Positions 11,583-22,352 are shown, counted from the first letter of the stretch. The stretch: DNA of 64,000 bases from Micrasema longulum (GCA_022494885.1 JAGVSM010001710.1:29551-93550); one strand, 5' to 3'. Made by a program: numbers and translations. The notes: generated from the sequence alone by a model not told the origin.

Positions 11583-11900
11583 CACAAAATCATCATCATT
11601 CCATGTCTGCTCCCTAGTTGGAGCAAATGGTGTCCACGAAGATCCTCCAGGCATATCTGTCGGCTGCCAGCTCCTGCGCGTCTTCTTAAGTCAGGTTCGT
11701 GTATCGTATTTCTGACATGAACTTCCGACAAACTGTCAGCAGTGGACGTCCAAGACGTCGAGAACCTGATTTCGTGTAAAGTAGGCAAGCGTGGTTAAGG
11801 CTCTCAGGAGGCATCCACAGTTCATGGCCTTGCCAACCGTATCGCCTCCGCTTGATGACAGTTGTCACTGGAGTTTGCTGGGTTCGTTATCTTATTACTT
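11583..11900 (-). mobile_element. LINE family C: C-terminal remnant, copy 1
   Basis: Read on the - strand from about 11880, the translation gives IKRRRYGWQGHELWMPPESL, then CLLYT, then a GRP-type turn, and after a frame change EDAQELAADRYAWRIFVDTI followed by a stop. The basic R-W-x-GH motif and the late 'ELAxDRxxWRxLV' block are typical of non-LTR reverse-transcriptase C-termini. The 3' end is an (ATG)n run (the CATCATCATT at 11590-11599). A frameshift and truncation make it non-functional. Relatives lie at 26945-27128 and 57310-57425. Confidence 0.7.
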
Positions 11901-11904
11901 CATT

Positions 11905-12670
11905 CCGCACAAAGTCAAACCACTCCACACCTTAGATTTTTCCGAGACACCTATTCTTAAAACTCGGTATCTTGCCGTTTTGGGCCCCAGTGAGGGGCCC
12001 AGATTGCAAATACAGAAAATACAAATGATTTATTATTAATTACTTAGGCCCAGAATGAGGCGATTTTCCGTGAATATAGATTTTATTGAATTTGAAGGAT
12101 TTTGCTAGTTGTTGTTAGGTGAACTACTGCACTAGTCGGAGATGACGGAAGAAATCATGTTTTTATTAGTTTATATTAATTTTGATAATTTCCCCAGTGG
12201 CTTAAATCCGGTACTTGTTTGCAAACATTTTGACATACTCAAATTATTGTTAAAATATAACGCGCTGACTTGTAATCAAAACGTTTGAATGACTCGAAAG
12301 TATAAAAACTGGTTAGAATGTCGCGACGTGGAGTTACTTTCGGCCAAGCAGAGTTTCCCGCCAGTACGAGGCCAATGATGACGTCATAAAGAAGCGGGTT
12401 ATCACATGCTCAAAAACCGTTCAGTCGATGGGGATGTTACCTTTGCCTACCGCCCCGTACTGAGTTCTACCTCTCGCAGACATAATAGCACGATCTAAGC
12501 GCTAGACTGTTGAATCCACTTTTAAATCGAAATTGGAATTGCTTCGTACAGGAAAAGTATAATAAGAGGTACTCTAGCCTTCAATATTCAGATTATTGCC
12601 TTCTTCTGTTAGATTTCGATTTGCTATTTGAACTTGAGCACCTTTTCAAAAAACAGTTTTTACCGGTATC
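11905..12670. other. Spacer with a GC-richer patch, no gene
   Basis: At 12300-12500 there is a GC-richer, apparently single-copy patch (including GATGACGTCATAAAG, a CRE/ATF-like palindrome TGACGTCA near 12379-12386). I see no coding signal. The frame at 12510-12707 has no family features. Confidence 0.4.
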
Positions 12671-12674
12671 ATCT

Positions 12675-12795
12675 CCCTATACACTATCCGCACCAGATGA
12701 TGCATAAGGCACTGCATTGGAACACCAAATTAAAAAGATTAGGGAATCAGTCGTTTGCCTCAGGTCAAGAACAAAATGCCATACTAGTATTGCGT
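12675..12795 (-). mobile_element. SINE-1 fragment
   Basis: Reverse fragment with CGCACCAGATGATGCATAAGG (near 12690), CACTGCATTGGAACACC and a shortened GATTAGGGAATCAGTCGTTTG. The tRNA-like head is absent. Confidence 0.6.
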
Positions 12796-12799
12796 CGAT

Positions 12800-13305
12800 T
12801 TAAAATCCCATAATTCGCCAGCAGCTGTTATAGCAGAGCGTCTATTTGTTTTTCTAACACCGCTCTCTTCCTCTCCTTTTATCTTGTTTTTCCTATTAAC
12901 GACTAGTAGCTACCGAATTAAGTTTACATATCACAACGGAGGTAAATAACATTTAATATAAGGAAATATGCATTTACAGGACTAAAACCTATGGGAGGTA
13001 TTGGAAATATAACAAAATTATCTTCAAATGTGTAAAAAGTAAAATAATATATTCTCTATGAAAATTATCATTTTCAGTTAACTTTTTATTTTTGAAATTT
13101 GGTGAAATACATTTAGGAAACCGATAAATAAACTATCCGTTCCCTTGAAAATAAACACATTTTCACAATAAAAAAAAAGATTTATTTATTCACATACATA
13201 AGTTTATTGTACAGTATTTAAAACATAAGTCCCAACTCCATGGGACTAAAAGTCCTGTGTTGAGATGGCTTTGACTTTATAATTACAAGGTTTCCTATTG
13301 CAGTA
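12800..13305. other. AT-rich spacer
   Basis: Nothing recognised. Confidence 0.5.
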
Positions 13306-13310
13306 TTTTT

Positions 13311-13486
13311 TTTTATAATAAAAAAAACAATTGGGTTTTTATCCCAAAATATTTCAATAACGGGGCCATTTTCATAAAGTTGTAAATATGTAACTCATTA
13401 TCAAAAAATGGAAATCAAGTCGTGGTACCAACCTCGGATCATTGATTCGTGAGTCCACGTCACTAACTACGGGAACACAATCTGAT
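13311..13486 (-). mobile_element. SINE-2 copy
   Basis: Reverse copy. On the - strand it reads GATTGTGTTCCCGTAGTTAG (head), GTGGACTCACG, CCGAGGTTGGTACCACGAC (damaged B box), then GAGTTACATATTTACAAC and GAAAATGGCCCC as in the other SINE-2 bodies. The 70-codon - strand frame across it is not a gene. Confidence 0.7.
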
Positions 13487-13489
13487 TTT

Positions 13490-13620
13490 AATTCAATTCT
13501 ATCATACACAAATTTAAAATAGTTTTTTTTGAAACATACAAAAATAAAGAAATAACTAACATATAAGTAAAACATATCTGTCAAGGGAAAAAAAAAACTT
13601 TTTACAAGTATTTATTTTTT
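13490..13620. other. AT-rich spacer
   Basis: Nothing recognised. Confidence 0.4.
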
Positions 13621-13621
13621 A

Positions 13622-14105
13622 TGTGTTTTCAGGGATTGTCTAGTATGTACGGGAAATAATTCAATCTCACCAGCATCAATAAATATTTTAGCCCTTTTAC
13701 TTCACAAATATCAACGGATTTATTTTTATTTTGTTTTATTCAGGAAATATAATACAGTAAAATAAAATTAAAAAAAAAAAAGTTATTAGAAGTTTTCATA
13801 TTATATTACATGCTAAGTTATCAATTAACTATTTTTATTTTTCAAGTCTTATAATATTTTAAAATAAAAAAACCTATTTGAAAGTATGTAGTTTAAAAAT
13901 TAAATTCATAGTAAAATGAGTGAAAAATAGAAAAAATATTAAAATGAAAAAAAAAAACAGAAAGGAAAATAGAAGGAATATAGAAGTTCAAATATGGGTA
14001 AAATCGTGAATGTCACATATTGTGTAAAGTGGCTACTTAAACCAGCCATTGACAGGTTACAAACCCTGTAAATGCTTAGACTTCTGTATTCTTTTACATT
14101 AGATG
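13622..14105 (+). repeat. Foldback-family right half, split by AT-rich sequence
   Basis: The left piece (13622-13720) has TTTTCAGGGATTGTCTAGT, CAATCTCACCAGCATCAATA and CCCTTTTACTTCACAAATATC, as at 27940-28010. The right piece (13985-14105) has TGTGTAAAGTGGCTACTTAA, CCATTGACAGGTTACAAACC and CTGTAAATGC. About 260 bases of A-rich sequence separate them, so an insertion or expansion split the element. Confidence 0.55.
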
Positions 14106-14109
14106 TTTT

Positions 14110-15375
14110 TATGTATGTTATAATATATTAATAAAAATAAGTTCTTATGGATTTAAAGCCACAGATTGAACGAGGGTGAGTTAATGCAAATTGAAGATTT
14201 ATTTGTTAACTTCTTATTGTTATCAAAGCCCTGGGCCAAGATCAGAGAAACTATCAATGAAGACCCTGTTAGTTAAATTATTTGGTTTATCCATCTCGTA
14301 AAAGACCATTCTCTTATTTACTTAACCCCAACTGCCCCTGTTACTATAAGCTTTCGACATTCTCAGTTCTTGAATATGTTAACTCAATAATCGTTATTAT
14401 TTTTGCAACCTTCTTTCCATAAAATCAATAATGTAAATACTTATTTTATCAGAACTAACTTATTTTGTGAATAACGACCAAACATCCCCAAATCTCACAC
14501 ATCCCCATTCCACGCATGCACGATTGGAAGGGGGTGTGTTTTCTTATTATTCCACCCTTTCTTCTCCGCCCTTCCTCCTTGTCTTTTTTTTCAATCAGAC
14601 GCCTTTGAATATTTGGAGATAGGCAAATAATGGTGCCCCTCACACACCCTGCGTACCCCGAATTCCCGATATATTCCGGCGTTTGCCGATGATTGCCGAA
14701 TCGGAAATAACCCCACACCGCTCACCCCTTCTGTTTGACCGTAATGAAAATGTCTACGAAGATTCGATTGAACAAAATACCAATAAAGAAAGTCCTAAGT
14801 GAAAAATCAAGTTCAAGCACTTGTGAGCTTTTTCTTATAGTAAATATACATATATTTTTATTTTCTAAAAAAATGCAATCAAATCTCAAGAGCCTGGACC
14901 ATGATGGTAGGATATCTACTGGATCCAGTTTTTGTCTTTGATTTTACCCGTTTTTTTTTCAAAATTTTCCTTTTCATTCGAAAGCCTTTCAATTCTGTTT
15001 ATAAAGGAATCCGCAACCTAAATACAATCTGGAAAGTATAAATAAACTTGTTCTGCTAGAATTCAGTATTAGAAACAATGTCCTCACATGAGATATTCCA
15101 TGATATTCCATGTTAGGAACAAGTTCAATTCAAACAAATACATCCACAAAATATAATTTATCTAATTTAATTTCGAAGCTTTATACATAAAATTTAGACT
15201 ATATAATTGGCGGTCAGTAAAAGATTGATTCTTTTGTGGAGAAATAATACTGAAAAATGATAAAGGGAAACTTCCGTAAAAATCCGGTAAGGCACAAAAA
15301 CGTAATCTCTCTCCATGACTTTGTGGTGCGTCATCAGGGAGTGTACTGGCATGTTTTGGTCTGACGAATTCGCTG
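14110..15375. other. Spacer with a pyrimidine/purine-skewed patch
   Basis: At 14480-14740 the strand is C-rich (many CCCC/CACACC runs). The 87-codon antisense frame follows from that skew and has no family signature. A short tandem of GATATTCCAT lies at about 15091-15112. No gene is supported. Confidence 0.4.
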
Positions 15376-15379
15376 AAAC

Positions 15380-15452
15380 AGAGAGAGAAAAACATTTTTT
15401 AGAAGAAAATACGGAAGTCTAGGCATTTACAAAGTTTATGACCTGTCATGAC
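15380..15452 (-). repeat. Foldback-family left end
   Basis: It carries GAAGTCTAGGCATTTACA (15413-15430) and GACCTGTCATGACG, the left-arm landmark. The family sequence is cut abruptly where LINE F begins, so the LINE piece either inserted here or was joined by deletion. Confidence 0.5.
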
Positions 15453-16281
15453 GACCTCAATGATGACCTCAAACTTAAAAGAGTTGTAAATAATACTGAT
15501 GATTTCAATACCCTGCAGATAAGTCTTAACAAAATTCACGAGTGGTGTAGTAAAAAAAATCTGTTTCTCAATGTAGATAAATATCAGTCTATTTCCTTTT
15601 CTAAAAGTAAGAGACCTATTATTTTTAAATATTTGTTGAACCACGCAACAACTGAAAGAGTTGGTTTTTTTTGGGATCTTGGCGTAATTTTTGATGATAA
15701 ACTGACATTCATCAAATATATCGACAAGATATCAAATGAGGTGCTAAATATGTCGAAATTTATTTGCAAGGTTACAAGCAAATTCAAAAACATCATACCA
15801 ATCAAGTGATTTTATTACTCCCTGGTTAGAAGTCGTTTAGAATATATTTCTCCAGTCAGGTCGCTCAATTACAGTGTACATTCTGATTTACTCGAGCGCG
15901 TCCAGAAGAAATTTCTAAAATATATTAATTTTCAACTACGTATTCTAGCTGCTTTATTTATTTATAACCAATTGTTATCTTCAGCAAATCTTTTAAAACT
16001 TTTCGATAGAAGAATCCTAACTGACTTCATATTACACTTTATTAAGTAATCAATTCATTCATTGACTGTCCAGATTCGCTGGAGTTGGTGTGTTTCTGTG
16101 TTTCTGGTCGACATACCCGCCACAAATCTCCTTTTTGTTCTGCAAGTTCAAGGATCAACTATTACATGCACTCGCCTATTCCTAGGCTCCACAGATATGG
16201 CAATCAGAATTAGGACGAGGTTGATTTATTTGGTTCCCGACTTGATGGTTATAAAACGAGTCTGATTTCTTTTTTGCCCTC
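15438..16281 (+). mobile_element. LINE family F: reverse-transcriptase palm/thumb to C-terminus
   Basis: An open frame of 123 codons (15438-15809) reads LNKIHEWCSKKNLFLNVDKY near residues 30-49, then SISFSKSKRPI and DLGVIFDDKLTFIKYIDKIS. This is the region just after the FADD motif in CR1/Jockey-type reverse transcriptases (W...N.LxLNxxKxxxxxF, then LGVxxDxxLxFxxHI). After a stop, the same protein can be followed in broken frames to about 16265 (ERVQKKFLKYI near 15894). The fingers and catalytic FADD are missing, so it is 5'-truncated. The 3' UTR follows directly (16282 onward). Confidence 0.8.
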
Positions 16282-16790
16282 GAAATATAATTTTCAAACT
16301 TTTCTTAATGTTTTTCTATTTGGCTTTTTCATATTTATGTATATATTTCGTTAACATTTTTGGTTTCTTATGTGTTTTTACCTATTTGTTAGTATTGTTA
16401 TAGTCTTGCAATTTTATCATTTTTTGTTATCTATTTATATATATAGGGGCATAAGTATTTTTTTCTTCATATTTGTGTTCAATATGTGTAAAGGCAATTT
16501 CTGCTGTTTATGTAAAAAATAAATAAATACAATTAAAAAAAAAAGAAATATAATTATCAAACTTTTCTTTATGTTTAAAAATGTTTTTCTATTTTGCTTT
16601 TTCATATTTATGTATGTATTAAATAATATTTTTGGTTGCTTTTGTGTATTTATCTATTTGTTATTATTGTTATAATTATGTATTTCATATATGTAGGTAC
16701 ATATGTAATTTTTTTTCGTATTAAGTCTAATATATATGTAAAGGCAATATTTGCCGTTTATGTAAGAATAATAATAATAATAATTAATTA
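16282..16790 (+). repeat. Duplicated 3' UTR of LINE F (two tandem units)
   Basis: Unit 1 (16282-16544) and unit 2 (16545-16790) both begin GAAATATAATT(T/A)TCAAACTTTTCTT, both contain GTAAAGGCAAT followed by TTTATGTAA, and both end in A-rich tails (AAATAAATAC..., then AATAATAATAAT). The second unit therefore starts right at the A-tail of the first. This is either a second, severely 5'-truncated insertion into the tail or a tandem duplication. Confidence 0.75.
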
Positions 16791-16794
16791 ATAA

Positions 16795-17080
16795 ACTGGC
16801 TGATTTACACGGAGTGTAATATTCACCATTTTGCTTAAACTTAAGTGCAGGTACAATGAAATATTAAATTGAAAGCGGTACCTCCACATATTCGAAAACC
16901 ATTTTCAAGTCCAAGGGTCTTCCTATCGGTTTTGCTCATACTTCAGAAGTTATATTTCCATATATAACTGTACTCTTCATCCCTTTGGATATAGAAATAC
17001 CAACGTACATAGAGAGTATAAAATTATCACCTTAAATTTGTAAAGACATGATTTAAATGAGCACTAAATAAATAGTCCAG
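16795..17080. other. Spacer, nothing recognised
   Basis: AT-rich, no repeat or frame of note. Confidence 0.4.
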
Positions 17081-17084
17081 ATCT

Positions 17085-17215
17085 TGTCTCAATGTCCCTT
17101 ATGTTTGTCAATGCTTCCCTTATTATTTTTTATGTTTTCAACTGTCCTTATATTGTAATATTTATCCCCATAAATACTATAAATGGACTATGTCCGCAAA
17201 TAAATAAATATGACG
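17085..17215 (+). repeat. LINE 3' tail
   Basis: The segment ends ATGGACTATGTCCGCAAAT followed by AAATAAATA (17186-17212), in the style of the GGCCGTAAATAAA tail of LINE L. A hairpin-like TGGACTATGTCC sits just before the tail. No coding part remains. Confidence 0.45.
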
Positions 17216-17625
17216 GTTTTTCTTGGTAGTCGATATGGCACGCGCGACGTAAATATTTGCAAATTCGGTAAATAAGTTTCTTACAACGTTAATAATGTAT
17301 TCACATCGGAATTTCGCAATGCTTATTTAGCTACTTCAGCAGATTAACCCTTTACAACCAAACACAATCACGACAAGGGTCGGATTAACCCCTCACCGCC
17401 AACTTAGTTTCTGAAGACAAAAGCAATTAAGATCGCTTTCATTTGAATAAAGACGCAGACACGACCCAAAGGGCGGAAATAAACCGAGACACCAGGAAAC
17501 TCAACAGAATCAACCCCACTGATTGCAAAGGGGTTGAGAGGAACTCGTGGGAGCCAGAGGGTTGTCAAGTATGAACGGGGGTAATAATGATAGAAATATG
17601 TTGATTTTATTTTTAACTCATTTGA
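17216..17625. other. GC-richer single-copy island
   Basis: This non-repetitive stretch contains TTAACCCTTT (17344-17353), TTAACCCC (near 17384) and AAGGGGTTGA (near 17528). It has no open frame. It is one of several islands up to 26 kb with the same motif and may be host regulatory or otherwise constrained DNA; this is an inference. Confidence 0.35.
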
Positions 17626-17628
17626 TTT

Positions 17629-17685
17629 ATGTATTTTTAGTGTCCAGGCGGATAAAATATATCCACCTGGACACTAAAAATACAT
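17629..17685. repeat. Inverted repeat at SINE-1 leader end
   Basis: Arms 17629-17653 and 17661-17685 are reverse complements with one mismatch. They contain GTGTCCAGGCGGAT, the terminal sequence of the SINE-1 leader (compare 5157-5172). Two SINE-1 leader ends thus meet head to head. Confidence 0.65.
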
Positions 17686-17689
17686 GAAC

Positions 17690-18090
17690 TTCAATATACT
17701 TGTTTTTGTTGAAGATTGTGTATTTTTTTTTTATTTTTATATTTACCATTGATATTTTTTCTGTGTGTGCAACAGAACCAGACTCGATGGCTGCTCTCAG
17801 ATAGATGTCCTGAATATGAAAATCGAGTAGGGAAAAGTCCGCTTCGTTGTGTAGGTATTGACGCGTTTGCCTTCCATTCTTTTTTGGCGGGAGTCCTGGG
17901 TTCAGTTTTTGGCGGGGTGGACGTGAAATATTGATACAAAACTGCAATATTTAATTATTCCTGGACTGACACCTGAAGCGTAGGACTGATCACCTTACCT
18001 TCGTGTAACAGATGATCGAAGTACGCTGAGTTTGGTTTACAAATGCAGTGCCTTATGCACCGATGGGTGGGGGAAAGGGAATAATGAGGA
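17690..18090 (+). mobile_element. SINE-1 copy, near full length
   Basis: In forward order: leader (GACTCGATGGCTGCTCTCAG near 17782, AAATCGAGTAGGG near 17820), tRNA-like module (CTTCGTTGTGTAGGTATTGAC, then CCTGGGTTCAG near 17896), middle (GGACTGACACCTGAAGCGTAG, GATCACCTTACCTTC) and 3' end (AATGCAGTGCCTTATGCACC near 18042). The 72- and 106-codon frames across it are shadows. Confidence 0.75.
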
Positions 18091-18094
18091 CTAA

Positions 18095-18285
18095 TATTAT
18101 TATTTGTGTACAACATGTTATTGTTATATGCTATATTTTTTTTTATTACTGACGTATCGAATCCTATTACTGTGCCTATAATCAATGTTTATTAAAAATA
18201 CGTTACATAGCTGCGTACCTGCATGTGATTTACCAAATATATTTTTTGAAAACCTTTATTGTTGTGAGGACATTCTTCTGGTTGA
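18095..18285. other. Spacer
   Basis: Nothing recognised. Confidence 0.4.
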
Positions 18286-18287
18286 AT

Positions 18288-18640
18288 TATTTCGCATACT
18301 TGGTAACGCCTGAAAACAATTTTTAATTTTTATGATTTTTGGACCGGTTGGTTTAACATTTAACATAATGTTTAGGGTTGGTCCAAACGTTTCTAGACAA
18401 AATACTGGATTTCAGATGAATGAACCCCTTCAAACCAAAAAAAGTTCCAGTTCTTAAACTTCACGTAAATCAACGGATTGAAGAATTGAAAAAATATGGA
18501 AGTTCAATCATAGGAAAAATGGGGAATGTTACACCGTGTCTAATTTGGCCACTTAAACCATCCATTGACAGGTCATAAGCCCTGTAAATGACTAGACTAC
18601 AATGTTTCCTTCATTAAATGTTTTTTACTTCTGTTCTAAT
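18288..18640 (+). repeat. Foldback-family copy
   Basis: It carries ATACTTGGTAACGCCTGAAA, then GGACCGGTTGG, GTCCAAACGTTTCTAGAC, AAATGGGGAATGTTACACCG, CCATTGACAGGTCATAAGCC and CTGTAAATGACTAGACT. The order is that of the right-hand part of the element at 27.6-28.2 kb. It is non-coding. Confidence 0.65.
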
Positions 18641-18647
18641 TCATCAT

Positions 18648-18896
18648 CGTTCCCTTTGCGCACATAATGGTGCATAGGGCACTGCCTTGATACGCCAATC
18701 GCAGCGTATCTTGATGATTTTTTTTGTTACGTGAATGTAAGATGATCAGGTACTAGTCCAATGACTATAAAATATTCTAGTGTACAAACAATCCTTTTAA
18801 ATAAATATTTCATAACAATCGTTGTGAGAATCGAATCCGATACTTTCATGATAGGCAAACTCGCTGATTATTACACCACGAGGCTGACTGTTGTAA
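18648..18896 (-). mobile_element. SINE-1 copy
   Basis: Reverse copy from ATAATGGTGCATAGGGCACTG (near 18665) through GCAGCGTATCTTGATG and GTAAGATGATCAGG to the tRNA-like head (CGATACTTTCATGATAGGCAA, then TACACCACGAGGCTGAC near 18873-18889). The leader half is missing. Confidence 0.75.
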
Positions 18897-18913
18897 TTAA
18901 TTAATCTAAATTT

Positions 18914-18964
18914 ACTTAGAGATACTAGTGTAAAAAATATTTTTTTACACTAGTATCTCTAAGT
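18914..18964. repeat. Perfect short hairpin
   Basis: Arms 18914-18937 and 18941-18964 (24 bases each) are perfect reverse complements with a 3-base loop. Such a clean hairpin next to a SINE suggests a recent template-switch or foldback event. Confidence 0.8.
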
Positions 18965-18969
18965 AGGTA

Positions 18970-20090
18970 CCATCCATGTATTATTTTTTTACGGTTTGGA
19001 TTTATGAAATATTATTGATATCTTTTTTTCAATTAATAAAACGATCAAAGCAAATTCGACCGACTAAAAATTCCGAAATTGAAATTTGAAGTGTCTTTAA
19101 AATGGCCCCGTTCGATATTTGAAATGAAATAACCCGCAAATGGCGGAGTTGGGGTGACACTGGCGCTTTGCGAATTCAATATTATGAATGGCATTTCCCA
19201 ACCCGTATCTTAAGGAATGAAGACTTATACATAATATTATGTACTTAAGCGTTATCGTGGCTTAATCACGCGAATATCTCGCGCGGGAAACTCATAAAAA
19301 GGGATTAGTTGGGGGGAAGACTATATTTGCACACCCATGTAAGTACAGCGGAATAAACGAAAAAATTTGTTGTTTACAAAATTTAAGCATTCGTTCAAGA
19401 AAACATTTCACAGTTTATAAAAATAATGGGACATTGTCTTTGTGATTTTTTAACAACCTTCGTTTATTATTTGTTGCGTAGAATACAGGTTTGTTACAAT
19501 TAAAAATTAAATAAGATGTTATTTTTTACGAGATTGCTTACTAAACTTAATGTAAATGTTCCTCAGAAGTTCTTAGGAATAAAAACCTTTTTCTTCTTCT
19601 ACCTGTCTCATCTAATTATAGGCAAAATTCATATTAATGGCGAACTTTCAATAATTTTAATGAAATAACAAAATCATTGATTTACATGCAAATAATCATA
19701 ATGACGTGCGGCGTTTGTTTCCGAAATAATAAGACTTTTTTTTCTTAGTTTTAGATCATTGTTTATTTTATGGTGGTGCTATTTGTGAAAACTTGTGAAA
19801 AGCTTATTTGTTTTGTTTTTTTATATATGGTGATTGTAGCTGTTGGTTTCCCGAATAAAAAAAATTATGTGGTTGATTTAAGAAGCGCCATTTTTATGAA
19901 AATCACCCCAAGGGTGCTGTACAGTAATCGGTAGTCAGATGGCAGATGAGACTATCTGTAATTTTCAAAAATGTTCAGGAGAGCTGAAATACGTCTCAAT
20001 TTCAAGACTTTAATCCACAAACTAAAATATTTTAATGTTGCTTTTTAATAATAAATTACCATTCTAAGTGACGCAGATTTTTTTTCAGTT
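18970..20090. other. Spacer with a GC-richer patch
   Basis: A non-repetitive GC-richer patch lies at about 19130-19330. No coding frame or known repeat is supported. Confidence 0.4.
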
Positions 20091-20093
20091 AAT

Positions 20094-20617
20094 CGACCCA
20101 CTATTCACCGTATTGTAGACAAATTTAAAAATGAATTTTCTTTACACAATACAAAAGTACTAGTACGACAAAGAAATGCACGTACACAAGAGAATATTGA
20201 TGCAGTAGCAGCAAGTGTAAGAGTTTACCCAAATTTATCAATTGAACGTCGTCCTCCAGAATTAAATCTTTCTTAAACAACAACATGAAGAATTTTCAGA
20301 AAAGATTTGAGTTTACACCCTCACCACATTTGATTGGTTCAAAAATTAAAGCCAGCAGACCACCACCAACGTCGTTTATTTGCTAATTTTGCTTTGGGAC
20401 AAATCAATGCAGATCCATTTTTTACCATTCATTGGTGTTAAGTGATGAAGCTCACTTTAAAACGGTTATGTAAACAAACAGAATTCGGAAAAATGTGTAA
20501 TTGGTGAAATAACACCAAATTTATGTGAAAAACTGATGAGAAATTGGATTGACAGAATGCAGTAAGTACAAAGAAGTTGTGGTGCTCACATAAACGACAT
20601 TATTTTTCATATTTAAT
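20094..20617 (+). mobile_element. Tc1/mariner (IS630-type) transposase relic, internally deleted
   Basis: The frame begins RPTIHRIVDKFKNEF and runs through ARTQENIDAVAASV and PNLSIERRPPELNLS to a stop. After that come RIFRKDLSLHPHHI, QLK-like residues, RLFANFAL and SDEAHF (20441-20458). This is the order of the helix-turn-helix region and first catalytic part of IS630/mariner transposases; the D of SDEAHF fits the second catalytic aspartate. The text then jumps from a frameshifted NGYVNKQNS string directly to GEITPNLCEKLMRNWIDRMQ and the closing HINDIIFHI, which is the C-terminus of the family. The roughly 100 residues that should lie between, with the third acidic residue, are absent. Stops and frameshifts confirm a dead copy. 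Confidence 0.8.
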
Positions 20618-20799
20618 GGCAAAATATAACCTTTCAAATAAAAAATAAAAATTGTGTCTCACTGAATAATTTTTACGTTTTTTTTTATTTTAACTTGTAT
20701 CACTTTTAATGAAATATCTTTTACATACTTATTTATTTACATTAAGTTTCCTACAAGGTTATTTTCAAATAATTCCAGTAAGTCATAAATACATACCAG

Positions 20800-20860
20800 T
20801 ATATGTATAAAGTGTACCAATGTAGTACCCCATGCATCATCAGATACAAATATAATGGTC
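20800..20860 (+). mobile_element. SINE-1 3' fragment
   Basis: A short forward fragment: GTACCAATGTAGTACCCCATG then CATCATCAGATAC. It is the 3' end of SINE-1. Confidence 0.5.
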
Positions 20861-20869
20861 AGCTATCCC

Positions 20870-21062
20870 TCAAACCGTAAGCCTCTCGCCCCTTAACCCT
20901 ATCATCTATGAAAGGGTTACAGCCGCGTAATTAGGGAGACAAATGTCGCAATTAATTCCGCTAATATTAAACACCCTCCGGTCACTCATTGTAGTGTCCA
21001 GAACGGGTTAATTCCATTTCGAAATATTTCACCCCTGAATAACCCTTTCACATCCAGTATTG
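20870..21062. other. GC-richer single-copy island
   Basis: It contains CTTAACCCT (near 20894), GAAAGGGTTACAG (near 20911), AATTAATTCC with AACACCC, and AATAACCCTTTCAC (near 21040). There is no frame and no repeat. TAATTA-like homeodomain sites and the AAAGGGTT motif make it a candidate regulatory patch, by inference only. Confidence 0.35.
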
Positions 21063-21264
21063 ATATATTTAACATATTTAAAAAAATATTATTACAACAT
21101 GCAAAGAGGCTAAAAATATTGGTTTCTCGTGCATCCACAGTGAAAAATACAAAACTAATGTTATTTTGCCATCAAACGAAGCCGGAACCTCTACACTTAA
21201 TTAATTAACCTGCTACTTATTCATTTGAATTTATATCCAGGTATTTTAATCTAATATAATTAGA

Positions 21265-21478
21265 AAGGGTGACGAAAACCCCATAAAACGCCTAACTCTC
21301 TGCCCCAAGGACGACAAAGACCAGGAAGGCTCAAAATGGACTACATCAGAGTAGATACGACAATGTTGGAAGTGAGGATCTGGAGAAGAAGGGTAGTAAA
21401 CCGGTCAGAGTGGAGGAGACTCCTGGATTAAGCCAAGGCCTACCCAGGGCTGTCGAGCTTATGATGATGATGACTCTA
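21265..21478 (+). mobile_element. LINE family I: extreme C-terminus with ATG tail
   Basis: The + strand reads RPGRLKMDYIRVDT, then VRIWRRRVVNRSEWRRLLD and a stop, then GATGATGATG at the 3' end (21463-21472). The 'GRPxxRWxDxI ... RSxWRxLV' closing motif and the trinucleotide tail are typical of RTE-like and related LINE 3' ends. Only about 60 codons survive. Confidence 0.65.
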
Positions 21479-21479
21479 A

Positions 21480-21840
21480 AGCAAATACAATTTTATAAAA
21501 AAAAAATAAAGTGATTTGGTAATTAACAAAGGGTATTATTAAAAAAACAGGAAACAAATTAGCAAATTAGTAACGTTTTGTGTTATTTGTGACTCAATCG
21601 ATTATTTATTATAAATTCTTCCAACGTAAACTTTTGTATTTATGCCGTAATATCCAGAATATGTAGATATTTGGTCAAAGGTGCTAGAAAATTTGGTCGG
21701 ATAATATTTTTATTTTTTTAAATCGTCGCACAATTTAAAGTTCTTTGGTACCGCCTTTCGCAGATCTCTTCGTCACAAACTCAGATCGTGTTTTTTTTTA
21801 AATAACGGTACTTATTGTATACACCATTATGGTATTGTCA
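21480..21840. other. AT-rich spacer
   Basis: Nothing recognised. Confidence 0.4.
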
Positions 21841-21844
21841 CTGT

Positions 21845-21960
21845 TTGTGTTTGCTACATGTATTTATGTTATCTTTGTTTATTGTACTTACGTTTCTTTA
21901 TCTAAGTGCTGCAATTGACTTAGGCCGTAAATAAAACATCTAAAAACAAAAATAAAAAAT
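21845..21960 (+). repeat. LINE family L 3' UTR fragment
   Basis: It ends GCAATTGACTTAGGCCGTAAAT then AAAACATC, matching in reverse the tail of LINE L at 8900-8950. No coding part is left. Confidence 0.6.
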
Positions 21961-21964
21961 TCTG

Positions 21965-22350
21965 AAAGTCAACTTAAACAAGGCATATGTATGTAAGATT
22001 GAAAGGGGTTAGATTATGACATGCTAATCTGACCCTCTCGGACATAATCCTTTAGAAGAGCAAACGGTGATAATGACTGAACTTGAAAGGGTCAAGGGTG
22101 TTTTGCATTTCTACCGTTCACTTTGGTAAATTGCACTGATTAATACATGACAGGGAAAGGGTTAAATGAACAAGTACCTGCGTGACCGACCCCCTTGGTG
22201 TGAGAATTAATTTGCTACCGTTTGCTGAATGATTTTTAGTTTAATAAATATTTTATTACTTTTTATCAAAATGTTATTATGTAAAGTGCACTTTAATATT
22301 GTACCTAAATTCGATTTTATACTCTGATTAATATCATTATCATCATTATA
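21965..22350. other. GC-richer island with AAAGGG motifs
   Basis: It contains GAAAGGGGTTAGA (near 21999), TTGAAAGGGTCAAGGGTG (near 22083) and GGGAAAGGGTTAAAT (near 22152). It appears single-copy and non-coding. Confidence 0.35.
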
Positions 22351-22352
22351 CA

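Noticed and set aside
12370..12390. TGACGTCA palindrome as a CRE/ATF site
   Set aside because: A single short match in the absence of a gene or other sites is not enough to call a regulatory element.
14455..14718. 87-codon - strand frame
   Set aside because: It follows from a C-rich strand-skewed patch; no family feature, no second copy and no splice context.
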